This document shows positions 55,742-64,000 of a DNA stretch of 64,000 nucleotides, in pieces (position 1 is the first letter of the stretch; every line of letters starts with the position of its first letter). Location of the stretch: the NCBI RefSeq assembly GCF_021568705.1, contig NZ_JAKGTH010000007.1:372001-436000 (forward strand), read 5' to 3'. This DNA comes from Gillisia lutea (GTDB lineage Bacteria > Bacteroidota > Bacteroidia > Flavobacteriales > Flavobacteriaceae). The position numbers were made by a program, and so were the translations under genes. The notes under the pieces are model-generated. The model worked only from the letters and a program-made list of their open reading frames with translations. It was not told the origin of the DNA and searched no databases.

Positions 55742-55761
55742 GATTACCTATTGTTTCAAAT

Positions 55762-55794
55762 AAAAAAAAAACCGCTTTTAAGCGGTTTTTTTTT
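55762..55794 (+). terminator. glyA terminator
   Basis: A run of A, then ACCGCTT, a four-base loop, AAGCGGT and a T run. The gap to the kinase gene (55795-55952) is AT-rich with no box I can support. Confidence 0.9.
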
Positions 55795-55952
55795 ATTTGA
55801 AAACTTACAAAATGAGGATTTTAAATTGTTTTGGAAAATTTAAGATTGCTGTGTTTTGTTGAGTATATTTTAAATTTTCTCTAAAAAACATCTTTAATTA
55901 TGAATATATTTTTTTAGTTTTAACTCTTTTTTAAGATATTTTAATTACCATA

Positions 55953-58388
55953 ATGAAGTTTAAGAGTGTTCTACTAAAAATCAGCGTTTTAACATTTGTG
56001 CTTGGGGTATTAGTTTTGTTTGGCTGGTTTTTTAATATTTCTATTTTAAAAACGGTACTTCCAGGTTATACCAGTATGGTGGCAAACACTGCTATTTCAT
56101 TTATAATTAGCAGTATGATCCTTTTTCTGGCTGTTAAAAAACTTTCAAAAATTGCCAGGTATGTATCGCTACTCCTTTTAATATTTAGCTTAAGTACGCT
56201 ATCTCAGGATGTTTTTAATTTTAATTTAGGCATAGACGAATTATTTATAGAAGATACTAGTTATATAGAGAATGTAAATTCTTCTCCCGGCAGAATGGCC
56301 TTGACTACAGCGCTTTCTTTCGTTTTATTAAGTGTTGCTTTTTTACTTCTTCTTAGTAAAAGATCGGTTAAAGCTGGACAGTTCATGCTGCATATGGTAT
56401 CTCTTATAGCTTTTATTGGTATTACTGGATATTTATATAGAATATCTCCTTTAGATAAAATAGCAGTATTATCATCCATGGCTATACATACATCTTTAGC
56501 CTTGTTCTTCTTTTCGGCAGCGGCCTCTCTATTAAACCCGAAAGTTCTGGTTGCAGGCCTCTTTACAGGTAATAGGATTGGGAATAAAATGGCGAGAAGA
56601 ATATTTCCGACATTCTTACTAACGCTTTTGGCTCTTGGTTTTATAAGAGTGGTAGCTCACAGATTTATGCTGGTGAGCGTAGATTCCGGTATCGCATTAT
56701 TTGTAATTTCCGGGATTGTGGTGGGCTTATTTCTAATTTGGGATACCGCCCAATTACTTAACAATCTTGATCAGAAAAGGACGTTTGCCGAGAACGAATT
56801 GAAAAAAAGTTATAATAATCTGGAGAATATTGTGAGTTTAAGAACATCCGAGCTCACACAAAGTGTTGAAAAGCTAAAAGAGAAGGAACTTACACTATGG
56901 AAAAGTGAACAGCTTTTAAAGGGGGTGATCAATAATGCTGCGTCTACAATATTTGTGAAAGATAAACAGGGGAATTATTTAATGGCTAATAATACTTTCA
57001 CTTCAAAATACATAAATGGTGATGAGAAGCTGGAGGATAAAACCGCTTACGATTTGTTCCCGGAAGAACTTGCAGATAAACTGACGGCAGAAGATCCCGA
57101 AATTTTTAGTTCAGGAAAATCTACAACATACGAGGTGGTGGCTCCAGGTGCTGATGGAGAGTCGGTCTTACTCATCAATAAATTTGCATTATTTGATGAG
57201 TACAATAACATTTATGCTCTATGTGGAATGGCTACCGATGTTACTTTGCTGAAAAAGGCAGAAGCAAATATTAGGGCTGTATTTAATTCGGCCTCTGTAT
57301 CTATTATTGAAACAGATGTTCATGGAGTTATTACTCATTTTAATAAGGGAGCCGAATTTTTGTTGGGTTATAAAGAGGAAGAGGTAATAGGAATAGAAAA
57401 GCCAACCATCTTCCATACTCAGGAGGAATTGTGTGCGAGAGGAAAAGAATTATCAAAACTATATAAAAAACCTATTAATGGTTTTGATGCACTTGTAGAG
57501 TTTGCAAAGCAGGGAAAGCATGAATCAAAAGAGTGGCTATTCGTTAAAAAGAATGGAGAGACTTTTCCTGTTCAACTAGTGTTTACCGCCATTAAGGATG
57601 AGTATGGAACCATTACCGGGTATTTGGGTATAGCATCAGATATTTCCGATCTCAATTCGGCCAAGTATGATCTGGAGATATTAACCAATCAGCTTCAAAA
57701 GCAGAATTCACAATTGCTCAACTTTGCCCATATAACTTCTCATAATTTAAGGTCTCCGGTGAGCAATTTAAATTCACTCATGCATTTTTATCAGGAAAGT
57801 ACTAGTGTAGAAGATAAGGAGATGTTGTTCACAAAATTTGAAACGGTGATAAATCATCTTACTTCAACATTAAATGAGCTTATTGAAGCTTTAAAAATTC
57901 AGGAAGATAAAAGTCAGAAGGTAGAAATGGTTAAATTTCAGGATATCTTCAAAAAGATTAATGAGACTTTTGTTGGGAATATTATGGAAACCAACGCAAA
58001 GATCACTTTTAATTTTACAGAAGCTGAAAGCATAGAATATTCTAAATCCTATATGGAAAGCATTATGCTTAATTTATTTTCAAATGCATTAAAATACAGA
58101 TCGCCTGAAAGAATCCCCGAGATTCATTTTGAAACAAAGCGAAAAGAGGAGGAAATTAGCCTTTTAGTAAGTGATAATGGTTTAGGAATAGATATGAAGA
58201 GGCATAGAAAAAAACTGTTTGGTTTAAATAAAACATTCCATAGGCATTCCGAGGCGAAAGGAGTAGGCTTATTTATTACTAAAACACAGGTGGAAGCTAT
58301 GGGAGGCCGTATTAGTGCTGAAAGCGAAGTAGATAAAGGAACAATATTTAAAATAACATTTAATAAACAGAATAGCAATTATGAGTAA
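55953..58388 (+). CDS. PAS-domain membrane sensor histidine kinase
   Basis: An 811-residue histidine kinase. The N-terminal 270 residues hold about seven or eight hydrophobic segments forming an integral-membrane sensor. A coiled segment leads to two PAS domains at roughly 325-435 (VINNAASTIFVKDKQGNY) and 440-570 (AVFNSASVSIIETD). The DHp helix has its phosphoacceptor H597 in ITSHNLRSPVSNL, and the ATPase domain has N box (LNLFSNALKYRSP), G1 (VSDNGLGIDMKRH) and G2 (AKGVGLFITK). Its last eight bases overlap the response regulator gene. Confidence 0.93.
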   Translation: MKFKSVLLKISVLTFVLGVLVLFGWFFNISILKTVLPGYTSMVANTAISFIISSMILFLAVKKLSKIARYVSLLLLIFSLSTLSQDVFNFNLGIDELFIEDTSYIENVNSSPGRMALTTALSFVLLSVAFLLLLSKRSVKAGQFMLHMVSLIAFIGITGYLYRISPLDKIAVLSSMAIHTSLALFFFSAAASLLNPKVLVAGLFTGNRIGNKMARRIFPTFLLTLLALGFIRVVAHRFMLVSVDSGIALFVISGIVVGLFLIWDTAQLLNNLDQKRTFAENELKKSYNNLENIVSLRTSELTQSVEKLKEKELTLWKSEQLLKGVINNAASTIFVKDKQGNYLMANNTFTSKYINGDEKLEDKTAYDLFPEELADKLTAEDPEIFSSGKSTTYEVVAPGADGESVLLINKFALFDEYNNIYALCGMATDVTLLKKAEANIRAVFNSASVSIIETDVHGVITHFNKGAEFLLGYKEEEVIGIEKPTIFHTQEELCARGKELSKLYKKPINGFDALVEFAKQGKHESKEWLFVKKNGETFPVQLVFTAIKDEYGTITGYLGIASDISDLNSAKYDLEILTNQLQKQNSQLLNFAHITSHNLRSPVSNLNSLMHFYQESTSVEDKEMLFTKFETVINHLTSTLNELIEALKIQEDKSQKVEMVKFQDIFKKINETFVGNIMETNAKITFNFTEAESIEYSKSYMESIMLNLFSNALKYRSPERIPEIHFETKRKEEEISLLVSDNGLGIDMKRHRKKLFGLNKTFHRHSEAKGVGLFITKTQVEAMGGRISAESEVDKGTIFKITFNKQNSNYE

Positions 58389-58806
58389 GCCATTTATTGT
58401 ATGTATCATTGATGATGATGAAGTTTATCAGTTTACCGTTACCAGAAGTATTAACGCGCAAAAATTAGCTAAGAAGATATTGGTGTTTTCTGATGGAGAA
58501 TTGGCACTCCAATTCTTGTCTGATAATATAGCAGATAACGAAAATGTACCAGATGTTATCTTTGTGGATATCAATATGCCGGTGATGGATGGATGGGAAT
58601 TTCTTGAAGAATATGTGAATCTTAAACCCAGACTAACCAAGCAGATAACTCTTTATATGGTAAGCTCCTCGGTAGATCCTGTAGATTTGGACAGGGCCAA
58701 GAAAATTAGTGAGATTTCCGATTATATAATTAAGCCCGTAACTCCAGATGCTATCAAAGAAATTATAGTAGCTCTTGAAGAAAAGAGCAAGGTTGAGCAA
58801 AAGTAA
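58381..58806 (+). CDS. Single-domain response regulator
   Basis: A 141-residue receiver-only protein, without an output domain. The acidic pair is in IIDDDEVYQF, the phosphoacceptor aspartate in VIFVDINMPVMDGW, the signalling serine in YMVSSSVDP and the lysine in YIIKPVTP. Its ATG lies inside the kinase gene's end (eight-base overlap), so the two are translationally coupled and almost certainly partners. With no DNA-binding domain the output is by protein interaction or phosphorelay. Confidence 0.94.
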   Translation: MSKPFIVCIIDDDEVYQFTVTRSINAQKLAKKILVFSDGELALQFLSDNIADNENVPDVIFVDINMPVMDGWEFLEEYVNLKPRLTKQITLYMVSSSVDPVDLDRAKKISEISDYIIKPVTPDAIKEIIVALEEKSKVEQK

Positions 58807-58830
58807 TTGAGTAAATACCTAAAATAGTGT

Positions 58831-58863
58831 AAAACTTCCATCCTCTAAGATGGGAGTTTTTTT
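58831..58863. terminator. Bidirectional terminator
   Basis: AAAACTTCCATC, loop, GATGGGAGTTTTTTT, between the response regulator and the convergent alpha/beta hydrolase gene. Confidence 0.85.
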
Positions 58864-58874
58864 ATGGAACCTTT

Positions 58875-59663
58875 TTAAAATTGGTTTAAACTGTTCAGGA
58901 AATTTAGAGAAGTTCTATTAAAAGTTTCAGGTTGCTCTACATTCACTACATGGCCGGAATTGGTTACAACATGAAGATTGGAAAAGCTATGAGTAGCAAC
59001 AATCTTTTTTATAGCGGGAAGAAAGAGATAATCTTCTTCACCCATTACATATAACGTGGGAATTTGGATGTCCTTAGCTCTGAAAAAACTTAGTAATGGA
59101 TTGATCTCTGATGTGAGCTTAAACCATCGTATAAATTCTTTCTGGTAGAGTTTTTTGGCTTCCCTTACAAATAGCAATCGAGATTGTTTATGATTTTTAC
59201 GAGGCATAATTATAAATGCGAAGAATTTATAAAGTAACATGTAAGGAACAACCGATTTGAAGAGGACTCCCAGCTTGATAAGCAACTGAGATCGAAAATT
59301 CAATTTCATAATTGCCCCACCCATAATCATGCTTTCCACACGTGTTGGATGTAATTCGGCCAGGTTTCGAATAAGGATTGTCCCTAATGAAATGCCTACA
59401 AAATGAGATTTCGTTATTTCTAAATAATTGATAACATCTACAATGTCCTGAGTTACGGCATCAAAAGTATATTTTGGATTGAAAGCATCCTTTAGTACAG
59501 GTTTGCTGTTTCCGTGGCCTCTTAGATCCAGAATGAGTACATTATATTTACTTTTAAAAGCTCGTATCTGTTTAAACCAAATAGAAGAACTTCCTCCTGC
59601 TCCATGAACAAAAGTGACCCATTCTTTACTGGTAGAATGCTTGTATGTGGTGTAGTTTAGCAA
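58875..59663 (-). CDS. Alpha/beta-fold hydrolase
   Basis: A 262-residue soluble alpha/beta hydrolase. The oxyanion loop reads VHGAGGSSS, the nucleophile elbow SHFVGISLGTILIRN, the acid is in YVMGEEDYLF, and the histidine in VTNSGHVVNVEQPE. The residues between the elbow and the acid form a helical cap rich in aromatic residues (YMLLYKFFAFIIM). No substrate can be inferred. It is isolated; the 191-base gap upstream of it (59664-59854) is AT-rich with no recognisable gene. Confidence 0.9.
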   Translation of the reverse strand: MLNYTTYKHSTSKEWVTFVHGAGGSSSIWFKQIRAFKSKYNVLILDLRGHGNSKPVLKDAFNPKYTFDAVTQDIVDVINYLEITKSHFVGISLGTILIRNLAELHPTRVESMIMGGAIMKLNFRSQLLIKLGVLFKSVVPYMLLYKFFAFIIMPRKNHKQSRLLFVREAKKLYQKEFIRWFKLTSEINPLLSFFRAKDIQIPTLYVMGEEDYLFLPAIKKIVATHSFSNLHVVTNSGHVVNVEQPETFNRTSLNFLNSLNQF

Positions 59664-59854
59664 TTTTTATTTCAGCTGGTAAAAATACACCATTTTTTGA
59701 AATCTCAGAATTAAAAAGCCTGCTAGCAGTTTGATAGACTTCAATGCTATAAATAAATAGTAATGAAGTGAATAAATATAACCAATAGAACTCTAACCTT
59801 TAAATTGAAAAAGACAGAAAATCTATTCTTATTCAACTGCCTTTATATATCAAT

Positions 59855-60307
59855 TTATAACTTCAACTCCATTTTAATATCGCCTCTAGAATAAGGACTT
59901 GCTTCTATAGGAATTTCTTTAAATCCAAACTTGGAATAGATATAAATAGCATTTTCCAATTTCCTGTTAGAAAATAAAACAAGCGAAGTATAGCCCTGCT
60001 GCTTTGCGTATTGAATGGTATGTTCCATTAATTGTTGGCCTATTTTTTTGCCTTGTGCTACTGGGGTGACAGCCATTTTTGTAAGTTCAAAAACGCCGTC
60101 TTCCATATACATAAGAGCAACGGTCCCTAAAATAGTATCTGCTTCCTTAGCAAAAAAAATGTTTCCTCCCGAACTTAAAATGTATTTCTCCGGGTTTCCT
60201 AATACTTCTTCATCATGGGGCTCCACATAAAAGTATTTTTTAAGCCATGCCAAGTTAAGGTCTTTAAAGTCTTCCCTGTAAGCGGGATCGTATGAAATGA
60301 TCTTCAT
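59855..60307 (-). CDS. GNAT-family N-acetyltransferase
   Basis: A 150-residue GNAT acetyltransferase. The acetyl-CoA-binding loop reads VTPVAQGKKIGQQLMEHTI at about residues 83-101, preceded by FELTKMAV. The C-terminal part has LFSNRKLENAIYIYSKFGFKEI, the usual motif B. The substrate is unknown; context in the hutI-hutG operon (six bases after hutG) suggests it may act on a histidine-breakdown intermediate or glutamate, which is inference. Confidence 0.9.
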   Translation of the reverse strand: MKIISYDPAYREDFKDLNLAWLKKYFYVEPHDEEVLGNPEKYILSSGGNIFFAKEADTILGTVALMYMEDGVFELTKMAVTPVAQGKKIGQQLMEHTIQYAKQQGYTSLVLFSNRKLENAIYIYSKFGFKEIPIEASPYSRGDIKMELKL

Positions 60308-60313
60308 AATTCT

Positions 60314-61309
60314 TTAATGAATAAAATCTGTAATTAAATAACTAAGTGTTTTTCCTACTTTTATTTCCGATTGTTCGGTAGGGGCCGCCTCGCAAATATG
60401 CAAATATTTTAAATGTTCCTCTTCTGAAGCAATTCTAATAAAATTTCTCACCATGTTAATGGCAAATCCGCTAGGGGTTTGCGCGCTGCTCGGGAAACCT
60501 TTTATGGCATCACAATCCAGTTCCATTCCAAAATCTTCATTAGCAACCAATTCCAGCTCTTCTCTAAACGCTTTTACAATTTGCTCAGATGATTTTAAAA
60601 TAAGATGCTCAAATAATCTATAATTATCGTTTGCCGAGGTATTCATGTTTTCAAAGATGTACTGTGGAGTATAATTTTGATGAAGTCCAAAGACACGATA
60701 TTTGCCCAGTAACTTTTCGTTTCGAGCAAAGCTAAATCCATTACCACTATGGCGATATTCGGTAGTTCTTAGATCGGTATGAGCATCAATATTTAGAACA
60801 TTTAATGGCTTTTTTAGAGCCAAAGAGGCACCTTTAATATTTCCGTAGGCATTATTATGTCCCCCCCCAATAATAATCGGTATTTTACCTGCGCTTATAA
60901 TAAATTGTATTAACTGACTTACAGTAGTATCCAGTTGCTTTACAAGATCTCCTAATTTAGCTATATAATTGGGGTCTTCAATGGCAATATTACTGGCTTT
61001 ATTCATTAATTCATTACAATCCACTTCTCCCAACAGTACTAACTTTTCGGGTTTAGTGTACTGGTTTGCCTGTACATTTAATAGTGATTTTAAGCAGGAT
61101 TTCCAGGCATTAGCCGCTCCAGGTCTTCCTAGATTTGCACGAACCCCTATATCTTCAGGAATTCCAAAAAGTACATATTTAGCTTTAGAGGATTTTAGTT
61201 CTTCCAAATTTGAGATGAAATTCACTTTCTCTCCAAATTTTGTTTCCCCTTCCCGGGTAGATATATACGATGCTATACTTCGTGAAGTATATAGTTTGAT
61301 GCCTTCCAT
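60314..61309 (-). CDS. hutG: Formimidoylglutamase
   Basis: Arginase-superfamily hydrolase that converts N-formimidoyl-glutamate to glutamate and formamide, the last step of one histidine-breakdown route. It has 331 residues. The manganese-binding motifs are GGGHNNAYG, NIDAHTDLRTTE and MELDCDAIKGFP. The family GRPGAANAW stretch near residue 60 is also present. Its ATG overlaps the hutI stop by one base (TAATG), so the two are coupled; GNAT follows after six bases. Confidence 0.9.
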   Translation of the reverse strand: MEGIKLYTSRSIASYISTREGETKFGEKVNFISNLEELKSSKAKYVLFGIPEDIGVRANLGRPGAANAWKSCLKSLLNVQANQYTKPEKLVLLGEVDCNELMNKASNIAIEDPNYIAKLGDLVKQLDTTVSQLIQFIISAGKIPIIIGGGHNNAYGNIKGASLALKKPLNVLNIDAHTDLRTTEYRHSGNGFSFARNEKLLGKYRVFGLHQNYTPQYIFENMNTSANDNYRLFEHLILKSSEQIVKAFREELELVANEDFGMELDCDAIKGFPSSAQTPSGFAINMVRNFIRIASEEEHLKYLHICEAAPTEQSEIKVGKTLSYLITDFIH

Positions 61310-62547
61310 TATTTTAATTTTTTTCCATTGATGTAAACCGAATCTATATTGTTACTGCCAAAGGAATATGGCAGGTAAGTATAAGAGGGAATGGGTTTAG
61401 TAACTATCAGGTTAGCAATTTTTCCTTTAGTAATGGAACCATGGGTTTTGCTAAGCTCCATCGCATAAGCTCCATTTATAGTTGCTGCATTAATGGCTTC
61501 TTCTGGGGTAAGGTTCATTTTTATACAGGCTAATGATACAACAAGGTTCATATTTCCACTTGGGCAACTTCCCGGGTTAAAATCGGTGGCAAGTGCAAGC
61601 GGTAAACCTGCATCTATCATTTTTCTGCCCGGTGTATAGGGAATACTTAAAAATAAGGAACAGCCCGGTAATGCCACAGGCATTGTTGTTGAGTTCTTGA
61701 GGGAATTGATATCTTCCGGTCGCATTTCTTCCAAATGGTCTACACTAAGGGCATCATTTTCAATACCAGTCTGCACGCCACCAATTGCATTGAATTGATT
61801 TACGTGAATTTTTGGTTTTAATCCGTATTTCTTTCCTGCGGCTAAAAGTTTCTGGGTGTCTTCTACCGTAAAATAACCTTTTTCGCAAAAAATATCAATA
61901 TATTCTGCAAGACCCTGAGCAGCAACTTCTGGCAGAATCTCATTGATAACATAGTCAATGTATTCTACTTTCTTTTCTTTATATTCTGATGGCAAAGCAT
62001 GAGCCCCTAAAAAAGTGGCTTTTATTGGAAGGGTGTAATTTTCCTTTAATTTTTTTATAACCCGAAGCATTTTTAATTCAGCTTCTTTTGTAAGTCCGTA
62101 ACCCGATTTGATTTCTATCGCCCCGGTTCCTAATCTCATCACCTCTTCTAATCGCACTACCGATTGTTCGTAGATAACCTCTTCTGAAGTTTCTTGTAAG
62201 GTTTTAGCAGAGTTCAAAATTCCACCACCTTTACTGGCAATTTCCTCATAGGTCATTCCTTTAATGCGTTGCCCAAATTCCAGTTCTCGGTTTCCGGCAT
62301 AAACTAAATGTGTATGCGAGTCGCACCAGGTTGGCATTATCATTTTTCCGGTAGCATCAATTGTTTCATCCACTTCCAGTTCAGGTAAGTTATCCATACT
62401 GCCATAGTCAATAATTGTTTTATTGTCAACCAATAACCAGGCGTTGTTCAAGCTTGGCAATGATTTCATCTCTTTACCTGAAAGTTTTTCTATGCTGGTT
62501 TCCCTAACCTGTAATAGCTCCTTAATATTTATAAACAGTAATTTCAT
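61309..62547 (-). CDS. hutI: Imidazolonepropionase
   Basis: Hydrolyses imidazolone propionate to N-formimidoyl-glutamate. From the ATG at 62547 (MKLLFINIKELL) it has 412 residues; the in-frame reading 18 codons longer lacks support. Amidohydrolase-fold metal ligands are in CDSHTHLVYAG, IKATFLGAHALP, HVNQFNAIGG, and DHLEEM, with TDFNPGSC near the C-terminus. It leads the hutI-hutG-GNAT operon. A TATCTTTA box close to the start resembles a -7 promoter. Confidence 0.96.
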   Translation of the reverse strand: MKLLFINIKELLQVRETSIEKLSGKEMKSLPSLNNAWLLVDNKTIIDYGSMDNLPELEVDETIDATGKMIMPTWCDSHTHLVYAGNRELEFGQRIKGMTYEEIASKGGGILNSAKTLQETSEEVIYEQSVVRLEEVMRLGTGAIEIKSGYGLTKEAELKMLRVIKKLKENYTLPIKATFLGAHALPSEYKEKKVEYIDYVINEILPEVAAQGLAEYIDIFCEKGYFTVEDTQKLLAAGKKYGLKPKIHVNQFNAIGGVQTGIENDALSVDHLEEMRPEDINSLKNSTTMPVALPGCSLFLSIPYTPGRKMIDAGLPLALATDFNPGSCPSGNMNLVVSLACIKMNLTPEEAINAATINGAYAMELSKTHGSITKGKIANLIVTKPIPSYTYLPYSFGSNNIDSVYINGKKLK

Positions 62548-62628
62548 AGGGTAAAGATAAAAAACTGAAGAGGTTTTAATGGAGGAATCTCCGAAATCCA
62601 TGAATAAATTTTAACCTGATTTTTTCAA

Positions 62629-63006
62629 TTATAGGGTGTATTGGGCTAATATTGTTTGCACCTCATAAATATCCACGTTTTTGTTGAAACGTTTTGAAAT
62701 AGACGGGTTTTGCTCGCCCGAAATCCAAATCTTCAGTTCGGCATCCAGATCAAAACTACCTGCAGTTTCTACGCTAAATCTTGAAATGCTTTTGTAGATC
62801 ACCGAAAAATATTCGGTCTTTCTGCCGGTTAGACCTTGAACATCAATAAGAATCAGGCGTTTATTAGTGAAAATAAAAGTATCTCTTATAAGCTTAAAGC
62901 CAACTTCAATAGTTTCAGAAGGGATAAGAAGTTTTGAATATTGAGTTTCCAGTACCGATTTTTCTATAGTACCAGCGTTTCCCAAAAGTGAGGAGAATAT
63001 TCCCAT
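62629..63006 (-). CDS. Bacterial PH-domain protein
   Basis: A 125-residue protein with a bacterial pleckstrin-homology fold (bPH/DUF1696-like): VLETQYSKLLIPSETIEVGF, FTNKRLILIDVQGLTGRKTEYFSVIYKSISRF and ELKIWISG (both quoted in part of the domain). The fold usually forms rings and binds lipid or protein; the exact role here is unknown. It lies 81 bases upstream of hutI and downstream of the ADH terminator, so it is probably a separate unit. Confidence 0.83.
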   Translation of the reverse strand: MGIFSSLLGNAGTIEKSVLETQYSKLLIPSETIEVGFKLIRDTFIFTNKRLILIDVQGLTGRKTEYFSVIYKSISRFSVETAGSFDLDAELKIWISGEQNPSISKRFNKNVDIYEVQTILAQYTL

Positions 63007-63028
63007 AATGTTTTAATTTTTCATGAAT

Positions 63029-63057
63029 AAAAAAAGGAGGGATTTTAAGCCCTCCCT
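63029..63057 (-). terminator. Terminator of the alcohol dehydrogenase gene
   Basis: On the reverse strand GGAGGGCTTAAAATCCCTCC is followed by a T run of seven. Downstream of the ADH stop at 63084. Confidence 0.85.
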
Positions 63058-63083
63058 GTTGATTTAAAATGCTGTATCACGGA

Positions 63084-64000
63084 CTAACTTTCTTTTAAAG
63101 ACTTCATGTCGATCACGAAACGGTATTTAACATCCGATTTTATAATGCGCTCGTATGCATTGTTGATATCCTGCATCTTAATCATTTCAATATCTGAAAC
63201 AATATTGTGTTCCCCACAAAAATCCAGCATTTCCTGAGTTTCCTTAATACCGCCAATTATAGAGCCGGCAATACGCTTACGCCCTGCAATTAATCCGCCG
63301 CCATGAATGGGGTCTAAAGGTTCAATAGCGCCTACCATTACCATTGAAGCATCTCTTTTTAGCAGACCTATGTAAGGATTTGTATCGTGCCCCACAGGAA
63401 TGGTATTCAAAAGAAAATCGAAGGAATTAGCATGCGCCTTCATCTGCTCGCTGTCTTTAGAAATTAACACTTCATCTGCGCCCAGTTCTTTCGCATCAGA
63501 AGTTTTTGAAGGGGAGGTGGTTATCATTACTACATGCGCACCAAGAGCGTGAGCAAATTTAACACCCATATGGCCGAGTCCGCCCAAACCAATTACACCA
63601 ACTTTATCTCCTTTTTTTACTTTCCAATGTCTTAAGGGAGACCAGGTTGTTATACCTGCACATAAAAGTGGGGCAGCTGCTTTAAGATCTATATTCTCCG
63701 GTACTTTTAAAACGAATTTTTCATCAACGACCACCTTTTCAGAATATCCCCCATAGGTTTGACCGCCTAGGTGTTTATCTGGACTGTTATACGTAAAGGT
63801 GGCTCCATTCTCGCAGTATTGTTCCAGATCTTCTTTACAGGAGTTACAAGTTTGGCAGGAGTCTACCATACAACCAACTCCTACAAGGTCTCCTTCTTTG
63901 AATTTACTCACGTTGTCTCCCACACTTAGTACGCGACCAATAATTTCATGACCCGGTACTACTGGGTACTTAGAGCCTTTCCAATCATTTCTGGCGGTAT
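63084..64000 (-). CDS. Zinc-dependent alcohol dehydrogenase (YahK type), N-terminus cut
   Basis: A medium-chain zinc alcohol dehydrogenase/reductase, 305 codons visible with the start beyond the right edge. The first residues visible are from the catalytic domain: VVPGHEIIGRV with a zinc-ligand glutamate/histidine, then the structural-zinc cysteines in MVDSCQTCNSCKEDLEQYC. The Rossmann loop is VIGLGGLGHMGVKFA, followed by SKTSDAKELGADEVL. The order resembles NADP-dependent YahK/cinnamyl-alcohol-type reductases. A terminator lies directly after the stop. Confidence 0.9.
   Translation of the reverse strand, partial: TARNDWKGSKYPVVPGHEIIGRVLSVGDNVSKFKEGDLVGVGCMVDSCQTCNSCKEDLEQYCENGATFTYNSPDKHLGGQTYGGYSEKVVVDEKFVLKVPENIDLKAAAPLLCAGITTWSPLRHWKVKKGDKVGVIGLGGLGHMGVKFAHALGAHVVMITTSPSKTSDAKELGADEVLISKDSEQMKAHANSFDFLLNTIPVGHDTNPYIGLLKRDASMVMVGAIEPLDPIHGGGLIAGRKRIAGSIIGGIKETQEMLDFCGEHNIVSDIEMIKMQDINNAYERIIKSDVKYRFVIDMKSLKES

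Overview
The window looks like an ordinary chromosomal stretch of a marine-type member of the Flavobacteriaceae (Bacteroidota). The supporting signs are AT-rich DNA, start sites with little Shine-Dalgarno character, promoters of the Bacteroidota type (TTG-N19-TAnnTTTG), many short lipoproteins and secreted proteins, menaquinone genes, a bacillithiol-type YtxJ and large single-domain peptidases. Coding density is very high. I see no tRNA or rRNA, no insertion sequence, no phage, no CRISPR array, and no gap above 300 bases without a gene.

Layout. 1-7.2 kb: urocanate hydratase (cut by the left edge), two small uncharacterised genes, a D-cysteine desulfhydrase/ACC deaminase-like enzyme overlapping a LysM glucosaminidase, hemL, and a convergent pair encoding a thioesterase and a glutaminyl cyclase. 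7.3-14.4 kb: the SRP RNA gene with a textbook promoter, an SDR enzyme, a fructose-6-phosphate aldolase/transaldolase, a thioredoxin-fold lipoprotein lacking its CxxC, a YbiT-type ABC-F ATPase with a degenerate site, three small or unknown genes, and a fasciclin-domain protein. 14.4-27.2 kb: pheT, recG, an M1 peptidase followed by two tandem patatins, and a four-gene reverse operon (DsrE, M20 amidohydrolase, membrane-anchored glutamate-synthase-like protein, unknown). 27.4-39 kb: UvrD/PcrA helicase, YciO, an OmpA lipoprotein, a glycosyltransferase, a lone HsdR-N nuclease-like gene divergent from holA, then menA, an MBL hydrolase, menC, a CPBP protease and menE. 39-49.4 kb: M1 peptidase, an unknown secreted protein and a carboxyltransferase in one operon; a structured RNA element; a 59-codon membrane ORF coupled to a DinB gene; EttA; a DEAD-box helicase and secreted enzymes. 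49.5-64 kb: CsbD, ClpB, YtxJ, fumarylacetoacetase, GlyA, a PAS histidine kinase overlapping its response regulator, hutI-hutG-GNAT, a PH-domain protein and a zinc alcohol dehydrogenase cut by the right edge.

Working together. The men genes make three steps of menaquinone synthesis. HutU, HutI and HutG cover three steps of histidine breakdown, but HutU lies 58 kb from the others. FahA ends tyrosine breakdown, and PheT, GlyA, HolA, RecG, UvrD and the SRP RNA are housekeeping.

Most interesting. The structured RNA at 43291-43382, which has its own promoter-like box and runs into a small membrane ORF, resembles a Flavobacteria-specific RNA family. The YbiT-like ABC-F protein has lost exactly the two motifs that would form one of its two ATP sites. 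Two promoters, calibrated against the SRP RNA start, predict leaderless mRNAs. No dramatic new multi-gene defence or mobile system is visible.
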